Source of the DNA: Beijerinckiaceae bacterium | GTDB lineage: Bacteria > Pseudomonadota > Alphaproteobacteria > Rhizobiales > Beijerinckiaceae | Direction of reading: 5' to 3' | Assembly (NCBI GenBank): GCA_027532775.1 | Contig: JAPZTO010000001.1 | Coordinates: 62,001 to 126,000 of the forward strand | Length of the DNA stretch: 64,000 nt | In this document: positions 53,628-62,342 of the stretch, in pieces | Numbering within the stretch: position 1 is the stretch's first letter | Layout: every line of letters starts with the position of its first letter | The notes under the pieces: model-generated | The model's database searches: none | Told to the model about the DNA's origin: nothing | The model's input: only the letters and a program-made list of their open reading frames with translations | Translations under genes and position numbers: made by a program

Positions 53628-54647
53628 GTGATGAATGCCGGCAACGCCTCTTCCCCCTCCCCGCGCCGCCGTGTGCTGGTGACCGGCGTGGCCGGGTTCA
53701 TCGGCATGCACCAGACAAGGACCCTGCTCGATGCCGGATGCCAGGTGCTGGGCGTGGACAATCTCAACGCCTATTACGACCCCGCCATCAAGGAAGCCCG
53801 GCTGGAGACCCTGAAGGGGCGGAACGGCTTTTCCTTCGAGCGCATGGGCATCGAGGATGTGGCCGGCATCCGCAGGCTATTCGAGGAATTCCGGCCCGAT
53901 TCGGTGGTGCATCTCGCCGCGCAGGCCGGCGTGCGGCATTCACTCGACGCCCCGTTCGACTATACCCGCGCGAATATCGACGGGTTCCTTTCGCTGCTGG
54001 AAGCGGCGCGGCATGTGCCCGTCCGGCATTTCCTCTATGCCTCCTCCAGTTCGGTCTATGGCGCGAATACCAAGGTGCCGTTCAGCGAGGAGGATCCCGT
54101 TCTCCACCCGATCTCGCTGTATGCCGCCACCAAGCGCGCGAATGAACTGATGGCCGAGACCTATGCCCATCTCTTCGGCATTCCGCTGACAGGACTACGC
54201 TTCTTCACCGTCTATGGCCCCTGGGGCCGACCGGACATGGCGCTTTGGAAATTCACCGAAGCGATCCTCGCGGGGCGGCCGATCGATGTCTATGACGAAG
54301 CCAGCATGCAGCGGGATTTCACCTATATCGACGATATTGTTACGCCGATCCGGCTGTTGCTCGACAAACCGCCGGAGCGGGAGGGCGGGGCCAGCCCGCA
54401 CCGGATCCTGAATATCGGCAACCACCGGCCGGAGCGGCTGGCGGATTTCATCGCCGCCATCGAACAGGCCTGCGGCCGGAAGGCGATCCGCCGGGCCCTG
54501 CCGCGCCAGCCGGGCGACGTCACGGCCACCTATGCCGATGTCAGCCGCCTCCAGGCACTGACCGGGTTCGAGCCGGACACACCGATTGGCGCCGGCATCG
54601 CCCGCTTCGTCGAATGGTATCGACACTCGCCCTTCGCGCCCCGCTGA
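53628..54647 (+). CDS. NAD-dependent nucleotide-sugar epimerase, UDP-glucuronate 4-epimerase-like
   Basis: A 339-residue extended SDR enzyme. NAD site VTGVAGFIGMH, VDNLNAYYDPAIKEARL, ASSSSVYGANTKVPFSE, active-site YAATKRANE and RFFTVYGPWGRPDMALWKF, which is the pattern of UDP-glucuronate/galacturonate 4-epimerases. The product would be a sugar nucleotide for capsular or lipopolysaccharide synthesis. Start 53628 or 53631 (two ATG in a row). Last gene before the polyketide synthase on the same strand, 300 nt upstream. Confidence 0.86.
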   Translation: MMNAGNASSPSPRRRVLVTGVAGFIGMHQTRTLLDAGCQVLGVDNLNAYYDPAIKEARLETLKGRNGFSFERMGIEDVAGIRRLFEEFRPDSVVHLAAQAGVRHSLDAPFDYTRANIDGFLSLLEAARHVPVRHFLYASSSSVYGANTKVPFSEEDPVLHPISLYAATKRANELMAETYAHLFGIPLTGLRFFTVYGPWGRPDMALWKFTEAILAGRPIDVYDEASMQRDFTYIDDIVTPIRLLLDKPPEREGGASPHRILNIGNHRPERLADFIAAIEQACGRKAIRRALPRQPGDVTATYADVSRLQALTGFEPDTPIGAGIARFVEWYRHSPFAPR

Positions 54648-54947
54648 ACTGTGCGATAACGCACAACGCGTCCTCCCTGCGACTTACGTGTTCTTTCGCG
54701 GTCGCCCCGCAACTCTTCCCCCTGGGGAATGCGGCCGACGCCGTCGAAACCGCGGGCTGGCATGGATTTGTTCAGGAACGGGCTGGCACATATTCCGCCA
54801 GCGAGCCGCGCCACCCACAAGCGGCGCCCGTATTTGCATAAGCGATGGTTGACAAATGCACTGCGATTCCGAATTGGCTGTATTGAATCTTTATAATCGT
54901 CACCGACCGGAAGTTTCCGGGCGGTTGGCCATGAGTGAAGTTGGTTG
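54648..54947. other. Leader region of the polyketide synthase operon
   Basis: About 300 nt without a gene. Just after the epimerase stop is TGTGCG-ATAA-CGCACA (54650-54665), a palindrome that could be a terminator hairpin or an operator. Toward the synthase the sequence becomes AT-rich and contains TTGACA at 54849 and TATAAT at 54892, but they are 37 nt apart and cannot be a single promoter. Confidence 0.45.
54892..54897 (+). promoter_or_regulatory. Candidate -10 element of the polyketide synthase promoter
   Basis: An exact TATAAT about 50 nt before the synthase start in AT-rich sequence. No good -35 at 16-18 nt, so an activator-dependent promoter is possible. Low confidence. Confidence 0.3.
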
Positions 54948-57900
54948 ATGACGTCACAGCGCAAATCCTCCCACTCCGCAATCATCGGCGCTGCCTGCCG
55001 CTTGCCCGGCGCGTCGTCGGTTGCCGAGTTCTGGTCGCTGCTGGTCGAGGGCCGCAATTCCGTGCGGCGCCAGCCCGACCATCGCTGGAGCGTCGAACGG
55101 TTCCTTCGCCCCGGCAATCCCGAGCCCGGATTCGCCTATACCTTTGCCGGCGGCTATCTCGATGATCCGCTGGGTTTCGACCCGGCGCCATTCGGCGTTT
55201 CGCCGCGCGAGGCGCAGCAGATGGACCCGCAGCAGCGCCTGCTGCTCGAAGTGGTCTGGGAAGCGCTCGAGGATGCCGGCATTCCCGCATCGAGCGTCGC
55301 GGGGACGCAGGTCGGCGTCTATGTCGGCGCGTCGATGGTGGATTACCAGGGCACGGCCTCGCTCGATCCGGCGGTGATGGAAAGCCACTTCATGACCGGC
55401 AATTCGCTGGCCGTGCTGTCGAACCGCATCTCCTACATCTATGATTTCAAGGGGCCGAGCTTCACGCTGGATTCGGCCTGCTCGTCCTCGTTCGTCGCGC
55501 TGAAGCAGGCGACCGACGCGCTCGAGGAAGGCAAGATCGACCTCGCCGTCGTCGCAGGCGTCAACATGCTGCTCTCGCCGGTGCCCTTCATCGGGTTCAG
55601 CCAGGCGCGCATGCTTTCGCCGACAGGCCTTTCCCGCCCCTTCTCCGCCAAGGCCGATGGCTATGTCCGGTCCGAGGGCGCGGTCGTCCTCGTGCTGCGC
55701 CGCGAGAAGGATGCGACGGCCAAGGGCGAGCGGATCCGCGGGTTCGTGGTCGGCGCCTCCGTCAATTCGGATGGCCGGACGACCGGCATCTCGCTGCCCT
55801 CGATCGAGGGCCAGCGCGACCTGATCGACCGCTTCTACGCCGATATCGGCGTTTCGCCGGACAAACTCGCCTTTGTCGAGGCGCATGGCACCGGGACCAA
55901 GGTGGGCGATCCGATCGAGGCGAATGCGATCGGCCAGTCGCTCGGGCAGAAGCGCAAGGCGCCGCTGCCGGTCGGGTCCGTCAAGTCGAATATCGGCCAT
56001 CTCGAGGCGGCGTCCGGGCTGGCCGGGCTGCTGAAATCGATCCTCGCGCTGGAACACCGCCTGCTGCCGCCTTCGCTCTTCCTCGAACAAACCAACGAGA
56101 TGATCGATTTCGAGGCGCTCAATCTCGTGCCGAATGCGGCTGCACGGCCGCTTTCACTGGAAAACGGCGCCGATTACGCCGCGATCTGCAATTACGGGTT
56201 TGGTGGCACCAACGCGCATGTGCTGGTCAAGGCCGCGCCGCCCGCCATCGCGGCAACCGGCGCGAGCCGGGCCACCCATCTCATGCTGACGGCCGCCGAT
56301 CGCGAGAGCCTCGCCCGGCAGGCGGAACGTGTTGCCGGGGCCCTTGAAGCCGGGCTCGATGCCAGGCTCGCGGCCGCGACGCTTGCCCATGGGCGGGACG
56401 CGCTGAAGACGCGGCTGGTCGTGCCGCTGGTCGAAGGCCAGGATGCAGCCGGCGCCTTGCGCCAGTTTGCCGAGGGCCAGGCGGATTCAGCCGGCCATGC
56501 CTCGGGTCAGGCGGCCTCCGCGGATGCGCCTGTCGTCTTCGTCTTCTCCGGCAATGGCAGCCAATATGCCGAGATGGGCCATGCCGCCTATTCCGGCAAT
56601 GCCCGGTTCCGTGCCGAGATCGCCGCGATTGACGCCCTGTTCCAGCCGCTTTCGGGCTGGTCGCTGACCGAAAAGCTGACCAACCCCATCCCGGCGGCGG
56701 AACTCGAGCAGACATCGATCGCCCAGCCGCTCATCTATGCGATCCAGTCCGCGCTGGCAGGCTGCCTCGGCGAAGCCGGCATCCGCCCGGCGGCCGTGCT
56801 CGGCCATTCGGTCGGCGAGGTTGCTGCGGCGGAAGCCAGCGGCGCACTCACCCGCGCCGAAGCGGTGCGGCTCATCTATCTGCGCTCGAAGCACCAGGAG
56901 AAGGTGCGCGGCCTCGGCCGGATGATGGTCGTGGCGGCGGAAGCGGCGCAGGTCGAGCGCCTGCTGCAGGCTTTCGGCGCCGAGGCGATCGAGATCGCCG
57001 CGTACAATAGCGGCACCTCCACCACGGTTTCCGGCCCGGCAGACCTGCTGAAGAGCTTCGCCAAGCATTGCCGTGCCGCCCGCGTGGCCACGGTGGCGCT
57101 GGATATCGATTATCCGTTCCATTCCTCGGTGCTGGAATCGATCGGCCCGGCCATGGTGGCCGATCTCGCCGGGCTGGCCCCGCGCGCAACCGAAATTCCC
57201 TTCTGCTCGACCGTCACCGGCGAGGTAAAGGCCGGCGAAACGCTCGACGCCGAGTATTGGTGGCAGAATATCCGCCGGCCCGTCCGCTTCATGCAGGCCC
57301 TGCTGGCCGCTGCACCGCACGATGGCCGGATCTATCTGGAGATCGGCCCCCGCGCCATCCTGACGGGTCCGATCGCGGAAACCCTGCGGGATGCCGGCCG
57401 AGCCGGCGAGACGTTGGCCAGCCTGTCGCAGAAGGACAAGCTCGACCCCGTCGCGCTCGTGATCGCCCGGCTGGTCGCCCATGGCGCGCACATCGACCGG
57501 GAGGCCCTGTTCGGCCCACGCCCGACGCGCATGGCGGAACTGCCCGGCTACGCATTCCAGCGGCAGGATTATCAGCTGCCGGGCACGTCGGAGCATGTGA
57601 ATGCCTTCGGCAAGCTCAGCTATTCGGATGCCCGGCATCCGCTGCTCGGCGCCCGCATGGCCGATGGCTCGCCGGAATGGCGCGCGCTGCTCGACCCGGC
57701 GATCCTGCCCTATCTCGATGATCACCGCGTCGATGGCGGGGTGATCGTCCCTGCGGCCGGGCTGATCGAGATGGCACTGGCGGCGGGGCGTGACCTGTTC
57801 GGCGAGCGCCCGCTGCAGATGGCCGAGTTCGACGTGCTCCGCGCCCTCGCGATCGCGCAGGACGAGATCCGCGAGGTCTCGACCCGTTATGCCGAGGCCG

Positions 57901-60900
57901 CAAACACGATCGAGGTCTGGAGCCGCAAGCGCTTCTCGGCACAGGAATGGGTGCTCCATGCCCGCGGTCGCATCGAGCCGCTCTCCACGCCGGTCGTGGC
58001 GCCACTGCCCGGCCCGGACCACGGCGAAGGCTATTTCCGGGACACGCCGGCCGAGGTCTATGCCGAGGCGACGCTGGCGGGACTCGATTACGGCCCGATG
58101 TTCCGGCTTGTCACCGCCTCCGAGCGGGACGACATCACCACCCATGCGCGGCTTCGCGTGCCCGACGAGGCCGGCCTCGGCGCCTTCATGGACCGGCATG
58201 TGTTAAACCCGGTCTCGCTGGATGCCTCGTTCCACGGCCTGTTCATCGCGCGGCCGCAGAAGGAGGGCGAGAAGAAGGCCCATCTTCCCGTCCGCTTCCG
58301 GGGGATCAAGGTCTGGCGCCATGGCGTGCCGATCCGCCAGTCCATCACCCGGCTCACCAACGAGACCGACCGGTTCAAGACCGTGGCGATCACGCTGATG
58401 GACGAGGCCGGCGAGGTTGTCGCCTTCGTCGAGGCAGCGGTGCTGCGCGCGCTCTATCTCGGCCAGGCGACGACTGCCGACCGCACCTTCCGGATCGAGG
58501 CGCTGCCGATCACCCTGCCCGCCGGTGCCTTGGCCCGTCTCGCCAAGGCCGACATGGCCTCGAACGACAATACCGATGACCGCGAGGTGCCGCCGGCCTG
58601 GCTCATCGCCCGGGCCTTCGCGGTCTCGCTTGCCCACCGCATCGCGATCGGGCTTGCGCCGGATGGCAAGCTCGATCCGGCCGGCCTCGCCGCCGGCGGC
58701 CATGTTGCCGAGGATGCGCTGCCGCTGCTCGAAGCCGCCCGCGTGATCCTCGAAGGCTTCGGGCTCGTGCAGGGCGGCGTACTGGTAGCGGAGAACCCGC
58801 TGCCGCCGGCCGAAGAGGTCCTGACCACGCTGGTTACGAATTTCGCCGATGCCAATCTCGAGATCCGCCTCGCGGCGCAGGCTTTGGCCCATGCCGAACG
58901 CCTGATCCGGCAGGGTGGCCGGCTTGCCGTGCCGCCCTCCGCGCGGGACCAGATCGAGACGTCCGGCCTGCTGGTCCATCCGGCGCTGGTTGCCCTCCGT
59001 GATGCGCTTGAGGCGATGGCCGGACAGGCTGGCCGGAAGCTGCGCGTGCTCGCGGTTGAACCGTGGAGCGCGGGCCTTCTGACGGCGGTAACGCCGCTGG
59101 TCCGGGCCGGCGTGATCGAAGTGACGCTCGTCGCCCAGAACCGCAAGGCAATCGACAATGCCCGCCTGATGGGCAAGGTCGATCCGGAGATCGAGTTCCT
59201 CAATCTCGAGGATGCGCTGCACCTGGCCTCGCCGGTCGGGTTTGACGTGCTGGCCGGCGTGGCCTCGGCCCCGCTGGGCGGCGAGGACGGCATTCCCGCT
59301 TCGCTGCGCGGCGTTTTGCGGCCGGATGCGACGGTGCTGGTGGCGCAGCCCGGTGCCGATGCGACGCTGGATTTCCTGCTCGGCCTCTGGGCCGGCTGGT
59401 TCGCGCCCGCCGGCAAGGGTGAGGCAGGCCTGCCGCGCACACCCTCGCCGGAGCGGACGCGCGAGGCGCTGGAGCGTTTCGGCGCGGTCACTCTGGCTAC
59501 GCGCCCGACAAGCGACGGGCTGGGCGGGCTGATTACCGGCCAGGTGCCGGCCTTGGCACGCGAAGCGTCCGCTACGGCCTATGCCGTGGTGGTTGCCGGG
59601 CTGACGGCCTTCGACAAGGCCCTTGCCCGCGGTGCCGATCTGATGCTCGCGGCGGATGGAACACTGGGAGAGCGCCTCGCACAACTGGCGCAGGAGAAGC
59701 GCCTCCCGCCGCATCTCGTCTATCCGGTCAGCCTTGACGGGGCCGATGCGGTGGAACGGGTGGCGACGCATCTCGAGGCGCTCAAGCGGATCGCCGAGGC
59801 GCTGGAGCCGCTCGATACGGGCATTCGCGTCACGATCTGCACGCAGGGCGCGCATGATGATGATGCCGTTCCCGCCGCGACGGCCAGCAGCCTCTGGGGC
59901 TTCCTGCGCGTCGCGATCAACGAATTCCCGACGGTCGACCTGCGGCTGGCCGATTTCGATCCGGCCCTGCCGGATGCCGGCGCGCCGATGGAGGCCCTGC
60001 TCGGCCTTTCCGGCGGCGAACTCGAGGTTGTGGTACGCGCGGACGGGCTCAAGGCCCTCCGGATGCGGCGGAACCTTTTCCCGCCGGCGCGCCTTGCTGA
60101 GAACGAGCGCAGCGTCCTGAAATTCGAGCAGGCCGGCCGCCTCGACAGCTTCACCTGGCTGCGCGAGACGCGGCAGGCGCCCGGCGCCGGCGAGATCGAG
60201 ATCGAGGTTGCGGCCGTCGGCCTCAACTTCCGCGACATTCTCGTCGGCCTCGGCATTCTCGACGATGACCTGCTCGGCGCCGGTCTCACGGCGGCCGCAC
60301 TCGGCTTCGAATGCTCCGGCATCGTGACCCGCATCGGCGCGGGTGTTGCCGATCTCCGCGTCGGCGACGCCGTGATGGGCTTTGCGGCGAATACCTTCGC
60401 CTCGCATCTCGTCTCGCCGGCCTGGCATTTCTTCAAGGTACCGGAAGGCGTGAGCCTCGAAGCGGCGGCGACCATCCCCGTCGCCTTCGCGACCGCTTGG
60501 TTCGCGCTCGTCAAGCGGGCGCAGATCGCCGCCGGGGATGATGTGCTCATCCATGGCGGGGCAGGCGGCGTCGGGCTGGCGGCGATCCAGTTCGCGAAGC
60601 AGGCCGGCAGCCGCGTGCTTGCGACAGCCAGTAGCGAGGAGCGCCGGGCCATCGCCCGCGCGATGGGGGCGGACCTTACCTTCGATTCCCGGCAGGAACG
60701 GTTCGCGGAAGTCATCCGCAACACGCTCGGCGGCGTCGACGTGGTTCTCAACTCGCTGGCCGGCCCGGCCATGGTCGCCAGCTTCCGGCTGGTCAAGCCA
60801 TTCGGCCGTTTCGTGGAGCTCGGCAAGCGCGATTACCTCGACAATACCCAGCTCGGCCTGCGCCCCTTCGTGCGGAATATCGCCTATTACGGGGTCGATC

Positions 60901-62342
60901 TCGACGAATTGCTGGCGCATGACCGGCCGCTGGTCGAGGCGATGATGAAGACGATCTCGGCGCAGTTCGCTTCCGGCGCGCTGAAGCCCCTGCCCTACCG
61001 GGTCTTCGAGGGCGAGGATGTCGGCACGGCCTTCCGGCTCATGCAGGCCTCCGAGCATGTCGGCAAGATCGTCGTCCGGCCCTCGAAACTGGCGAGCCGC
61101 TCGATCACCGGCCTTGCCTTCCGCGCCAAACCCGGCGCCTATCTCGTCGTCGGCGGAACCAGCGGCCTCGGCTTCGCCACCGCCCGCTGGCTGGCTGGCA
61201 AGGGGGCCGGCACGCTGGTGCTGGCCTCGCGGCGCGGCCGCGTCGAGGAGGGCCTCGAAAGCGAGGTCGAAGCGCTTCGCGCCCGCGGCGTGACGGTGGA
61301 CATCGTCGCGCTTGATGTCTCGGATCGAGAGGCGGTGGATGCCCTTGTCGAGCAGATCACCGAGCGCCACGGGCCACTCCGCGGCGTGATTCATGCCGCC
61401 GTCCTGCTGGATGACGGGATGATCAGCGGCCTGACTCCGGAACGCCTCAGGGCCGGGCTCAAGGTGAAGATCGACGGCGCGAGTCATCTCGACGCCGCAA
61501 CCGCCGGCCAGCCACTCGATTTCTTCGTGGTCTATTCCTCGGCGACGACGGTGATCGGCAGCCCCGGCCAGGGCGCCTATGTGGCCGCGAATGCGTGGCT
61601 CGAGGGCTTTGCCCGCGAGCGGCGCAAGCAGGGCAAGCCGGCTCTGGCCATCGGCTGGGGCGCGATTTCCGATGTCGGCATCATCGCGCGCGACAAGCAG
61701 CTTGGCCGCCGCCTGCGACGCACCACCGGCGTGGTCGGCATCTCCTCCGCCGAGAGCCTCGCGCATCTCGGACGGCTGCTGGTGCTCGGCAACGAGGTCG
61801 GGCCGATGCAATTCTACACGAATATCTCGCCCGGTGCGGCGGCGGAAAAGCTCCGGCTGATCAACAGCCCGGCCTTTGCCGGCCTCGGCCTCGCCCGGCG
61901 CGAGGAGGATGGCGAGCAGGAAGGCGATCTCGTCACCGCAATCGAAGGCAAGAGCCGCAGCGAGGCGATCACGATCATTGTCGGCGCGCTCAAGCGCGAG
62001 ATCTCGCATATCCTGCGGATGCCGGAAGAGCAGATCGATGTCAGCCGGCCGCTCGGCGAGCTTGGCCTCGATTCGCTGATGGCGCTGGAACTCCAGCTCT
62101 CGATCGAGCGGCTCTGCGGCACCGATGTGCCGCTGGTCGGCGCGGGTGATCGTCGCCTCGGTGATATCGCAGCGATGATCCATACCAGCCTCGGCGGTGG
62201 CGGGGGTGACGAGGAGGCCGTGGATCCGGGCGCGAATATCGCGCTGGCCATGTCGGGCCTGCATGGCGGCAACATTACCAGCGAGGAAGCGGAAGCCCTT
62301 TCGCAGAAACTGAAAATGGCGGGAGGCCGGCGCGGGCCATGA
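54948..62342 (+). CDS. Highly reducing single-module type I polyketide synthase
   Basis: A 2464-residue multidomain enzyme making a reduced polyketide on its carrier domain. Order: ketosynthase (about 6-430; C178 in DSACSSS, EAHGTGT, SNIGHLEA), acyltransferase (about 523-805; S621 in GHSVGE; YPFHSS, which points to malonyl-CoA), dehydratase (about 885-1165; H near 926 in DHRVDGG, then LDASFHG), a degenerate methyltransferase (about 1210-1560; no SAM motif), ketoreductase structural part (about 1560-1690), enoylreductase (about 1730-2040; HGGAGGVG), ketoreductase (about 2060-2235; GGTSGLG, LDD motif, active tyrosine near 2210) and acyl carrier domain (S2376 in LGLDSLMAL). No thioesterase. A TTG codon precedes the ATG at 54948. 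Overlaps the next gene by 4 nt. Product unknown; likely iterative. Confidence 0.93.
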   Translation: MTSQRKSSHSAIIGAACRLPGASSVAEFWSLLVEGRNSVRRQPDHRWSVERFLRPGNPEPGFAYTFAGGYLDDPLGFDPAPFGVSPREAQQMDPQQRLLLEVVWEALEDAGIPASSVAGTQVGVYVGASMVDYQGTASLDPAVMESHFMTGNSLAVLSNRISYIYDFKGPSFTLDSACSSSFVALKQATDALEEGKIDLAVVAGVNMLLSPVPFIGFSQARMLSPTGLSRPFSAKADGYVRSEGAVVLVLRREKDATAKGERIRGFVVGASVNSDGRTTGISLPSIEGQRDLIDRFYADIGVSPDKLAFVEAHGTGTKVGDPIEANAIGQSLGQKRKAPLPVGSVKSNIGHLEAASGLAGLLKSILALEHRLLPPSLFLEQTNEMIDFEALNLVPNAAARPLSLENGADYAAICNYGFGGTNAHVLVKAAPPAIAATGASRATHLMLTAADRESLARQAERVAGALEAGLDARLAAATLAHGRDALKTRLVVPLVEGQDAAGALRQFAEGQADSAGHASGQAASADAPVVFVFSGNGSQYAEMGHAAYSGNARFRAEIAAIDALFQPLSGWSLTEKLTNPIPAAELEQTSIAQPLIYAIQSALAGCLGEAGIRPAAVLGHSVGEVAAAEASGALTRAEAVRLIYLRSKHQEKVRGLGRMMVVAAEAAQVERLLQAFGAEAIEIAAYNSGTSTTVSGPADLLKSFAKHCRAARVATVALDIDYPFHSSVLESIGPAMVADLAGLAPRATEIPFCSTVTGEVKAGETLDAEYWWQNIRRPVRFMQALLAAAPHDGRIYLEIGPRAILTGPIAETLRDAGRAGETLASLSQKDKLDPVALVIARLVAHGAHIDREALFGPRPTRMAELPGYAFQRQDYQLPGTSEHVNAFGKLSYSDARHPLLGARMADGSPEWRALLDPAILPYLDDHRVDGGVIVPAAGLIEMALAAGRDLFGERPLQMAEFDVLRALAIAQDEIREVSTRYAEAANTIEVWSRKRFSAQEWVLHARGRIEPLSTPVVAPLPGPDHGEGYFRDTPAEVYAEATLAGLDYGPMFRLVTASERDDITTHARLRVPDEAGLGAFMDRHVLNPVSLDASFHGLFIARPQKEGEKKAHLPVRFRGIKVWRHGVPIRQSITRLTNETDRFKTVAITLMDEAGEVVAFVEAAVLRALYLGQATTADRTFRIEALPITLPAGALARLAKADMASNDNTDDREVPPAWLIARAFAVSLAHRIAIGLAPDGKLDPAGLAAGGHVAEDALPLLEAARVILEGFGLVQGGVLVAENPLPPAEEVLTTLVTNFADANLEIRLAAQALAHAERLIRQGGRLAVPPSARDQIETSGLLVHPALVALRDALEAMAGQAGRKLRVLAVEPWSAGLLTAVTPLVRAGVIEVTLVAQNRKAIDNARLMGKVDPEIEFLNLEDALHLASPVGFDVLAGVASAPLGGEDGIPASLRGVLRPDATVLVAQPGADATLDFLLGLWAGWFAPAGKGEAGLPRTPSPERTREALERFGAVTLATRPTSDGLGGLITGQVPALAREASATAYAVVVAGLTAFDKALARGADLMLAADGTLGERLAQLAQEKRLPPHLVYPVSLDGADAVERVATHLEALKRIAEALEPLDTGIRVTICTQGAHDDDAVPAATASSLWGFLRVAINEFPTVDLRLADFDPALPDAGAPMEALLGLSGGELEVVVRADGLKALRMRRNLFPPARLAENERSVLKFEQAGRLDSFTWLRETRQAPGAGEIEIEVAAVGLNFRDILVGLGILDDDLLGAGLTAAALGFECSGIVTRIGAGVADLRVGDAVMGFAANTFASHLVSPAWHFFKVPEGVSLEAAATIPVAFATAWFALVKRAQIAAGDDVLIHGGAGGVGLAAIQFAKQAGSRVLATASSEERRAIARAMGADLTFDSRQERFAEVIRNTLGGVDVVLNSLAGPAMVASFRLVKPFGRFVELGKRDYLDNTQLGLRPFVRNIAYYGVDLDELLAHDRPLVEAMMKTISAQFASGALKPLPYRVFEGEDVGTAFRLMQASEHVGKIVVRPSKLASRSITGLAFRAKPGAYLVVGGTSGLGFATARWLAGKGAGTLVLASRRGRVEEGLESEVEALRARGVTVDIVALDVSDREAVDALVEQITERHGPLRGVIHAAVLLDDGMISGLTPERLRAGLKVKIDGASHLDAATAGQPLDFFVVYSSATTVIGSPGQGAYVAANAWLEGFARERRKQGKPALAIGWGAISDVGIIARDKQLGRRLRRTTGVVGISSAESLAHLGRLLVLGNEVGPMQFYTNISPGAAAEKLRLINSPAFAGLGLARREEDGEQEGDLVTAIEGKSRSEAITIIVGALKREISHILRMPEEQIDVSRPLGELGLDSLMALELQLSIERLCGTDVPLVGAGDRRLGDIAAMIHTSLGGGGGDEEAVDPGANIALAMSGLHGGNITSEEAEALSQKLKMAGGRRGP

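Noticed and set aside
54849-54897. TTGACA and TATAAT upstream of the polyketide synthase as one sigma-70 promoter
   Set aside because: The hexamers are 37 nt apart, too far for one promoter; only the -10 is kept as a weak candidate.
58203-62264. Open frame of 1353 codons on the minus strand opposite the polyketide synthase
   Set aside because: It is the antisense shadow of a GC-rich gene; the translation is rich in Arg, Gly and His without any domain, while the plus strand carries complete synthase motifs.
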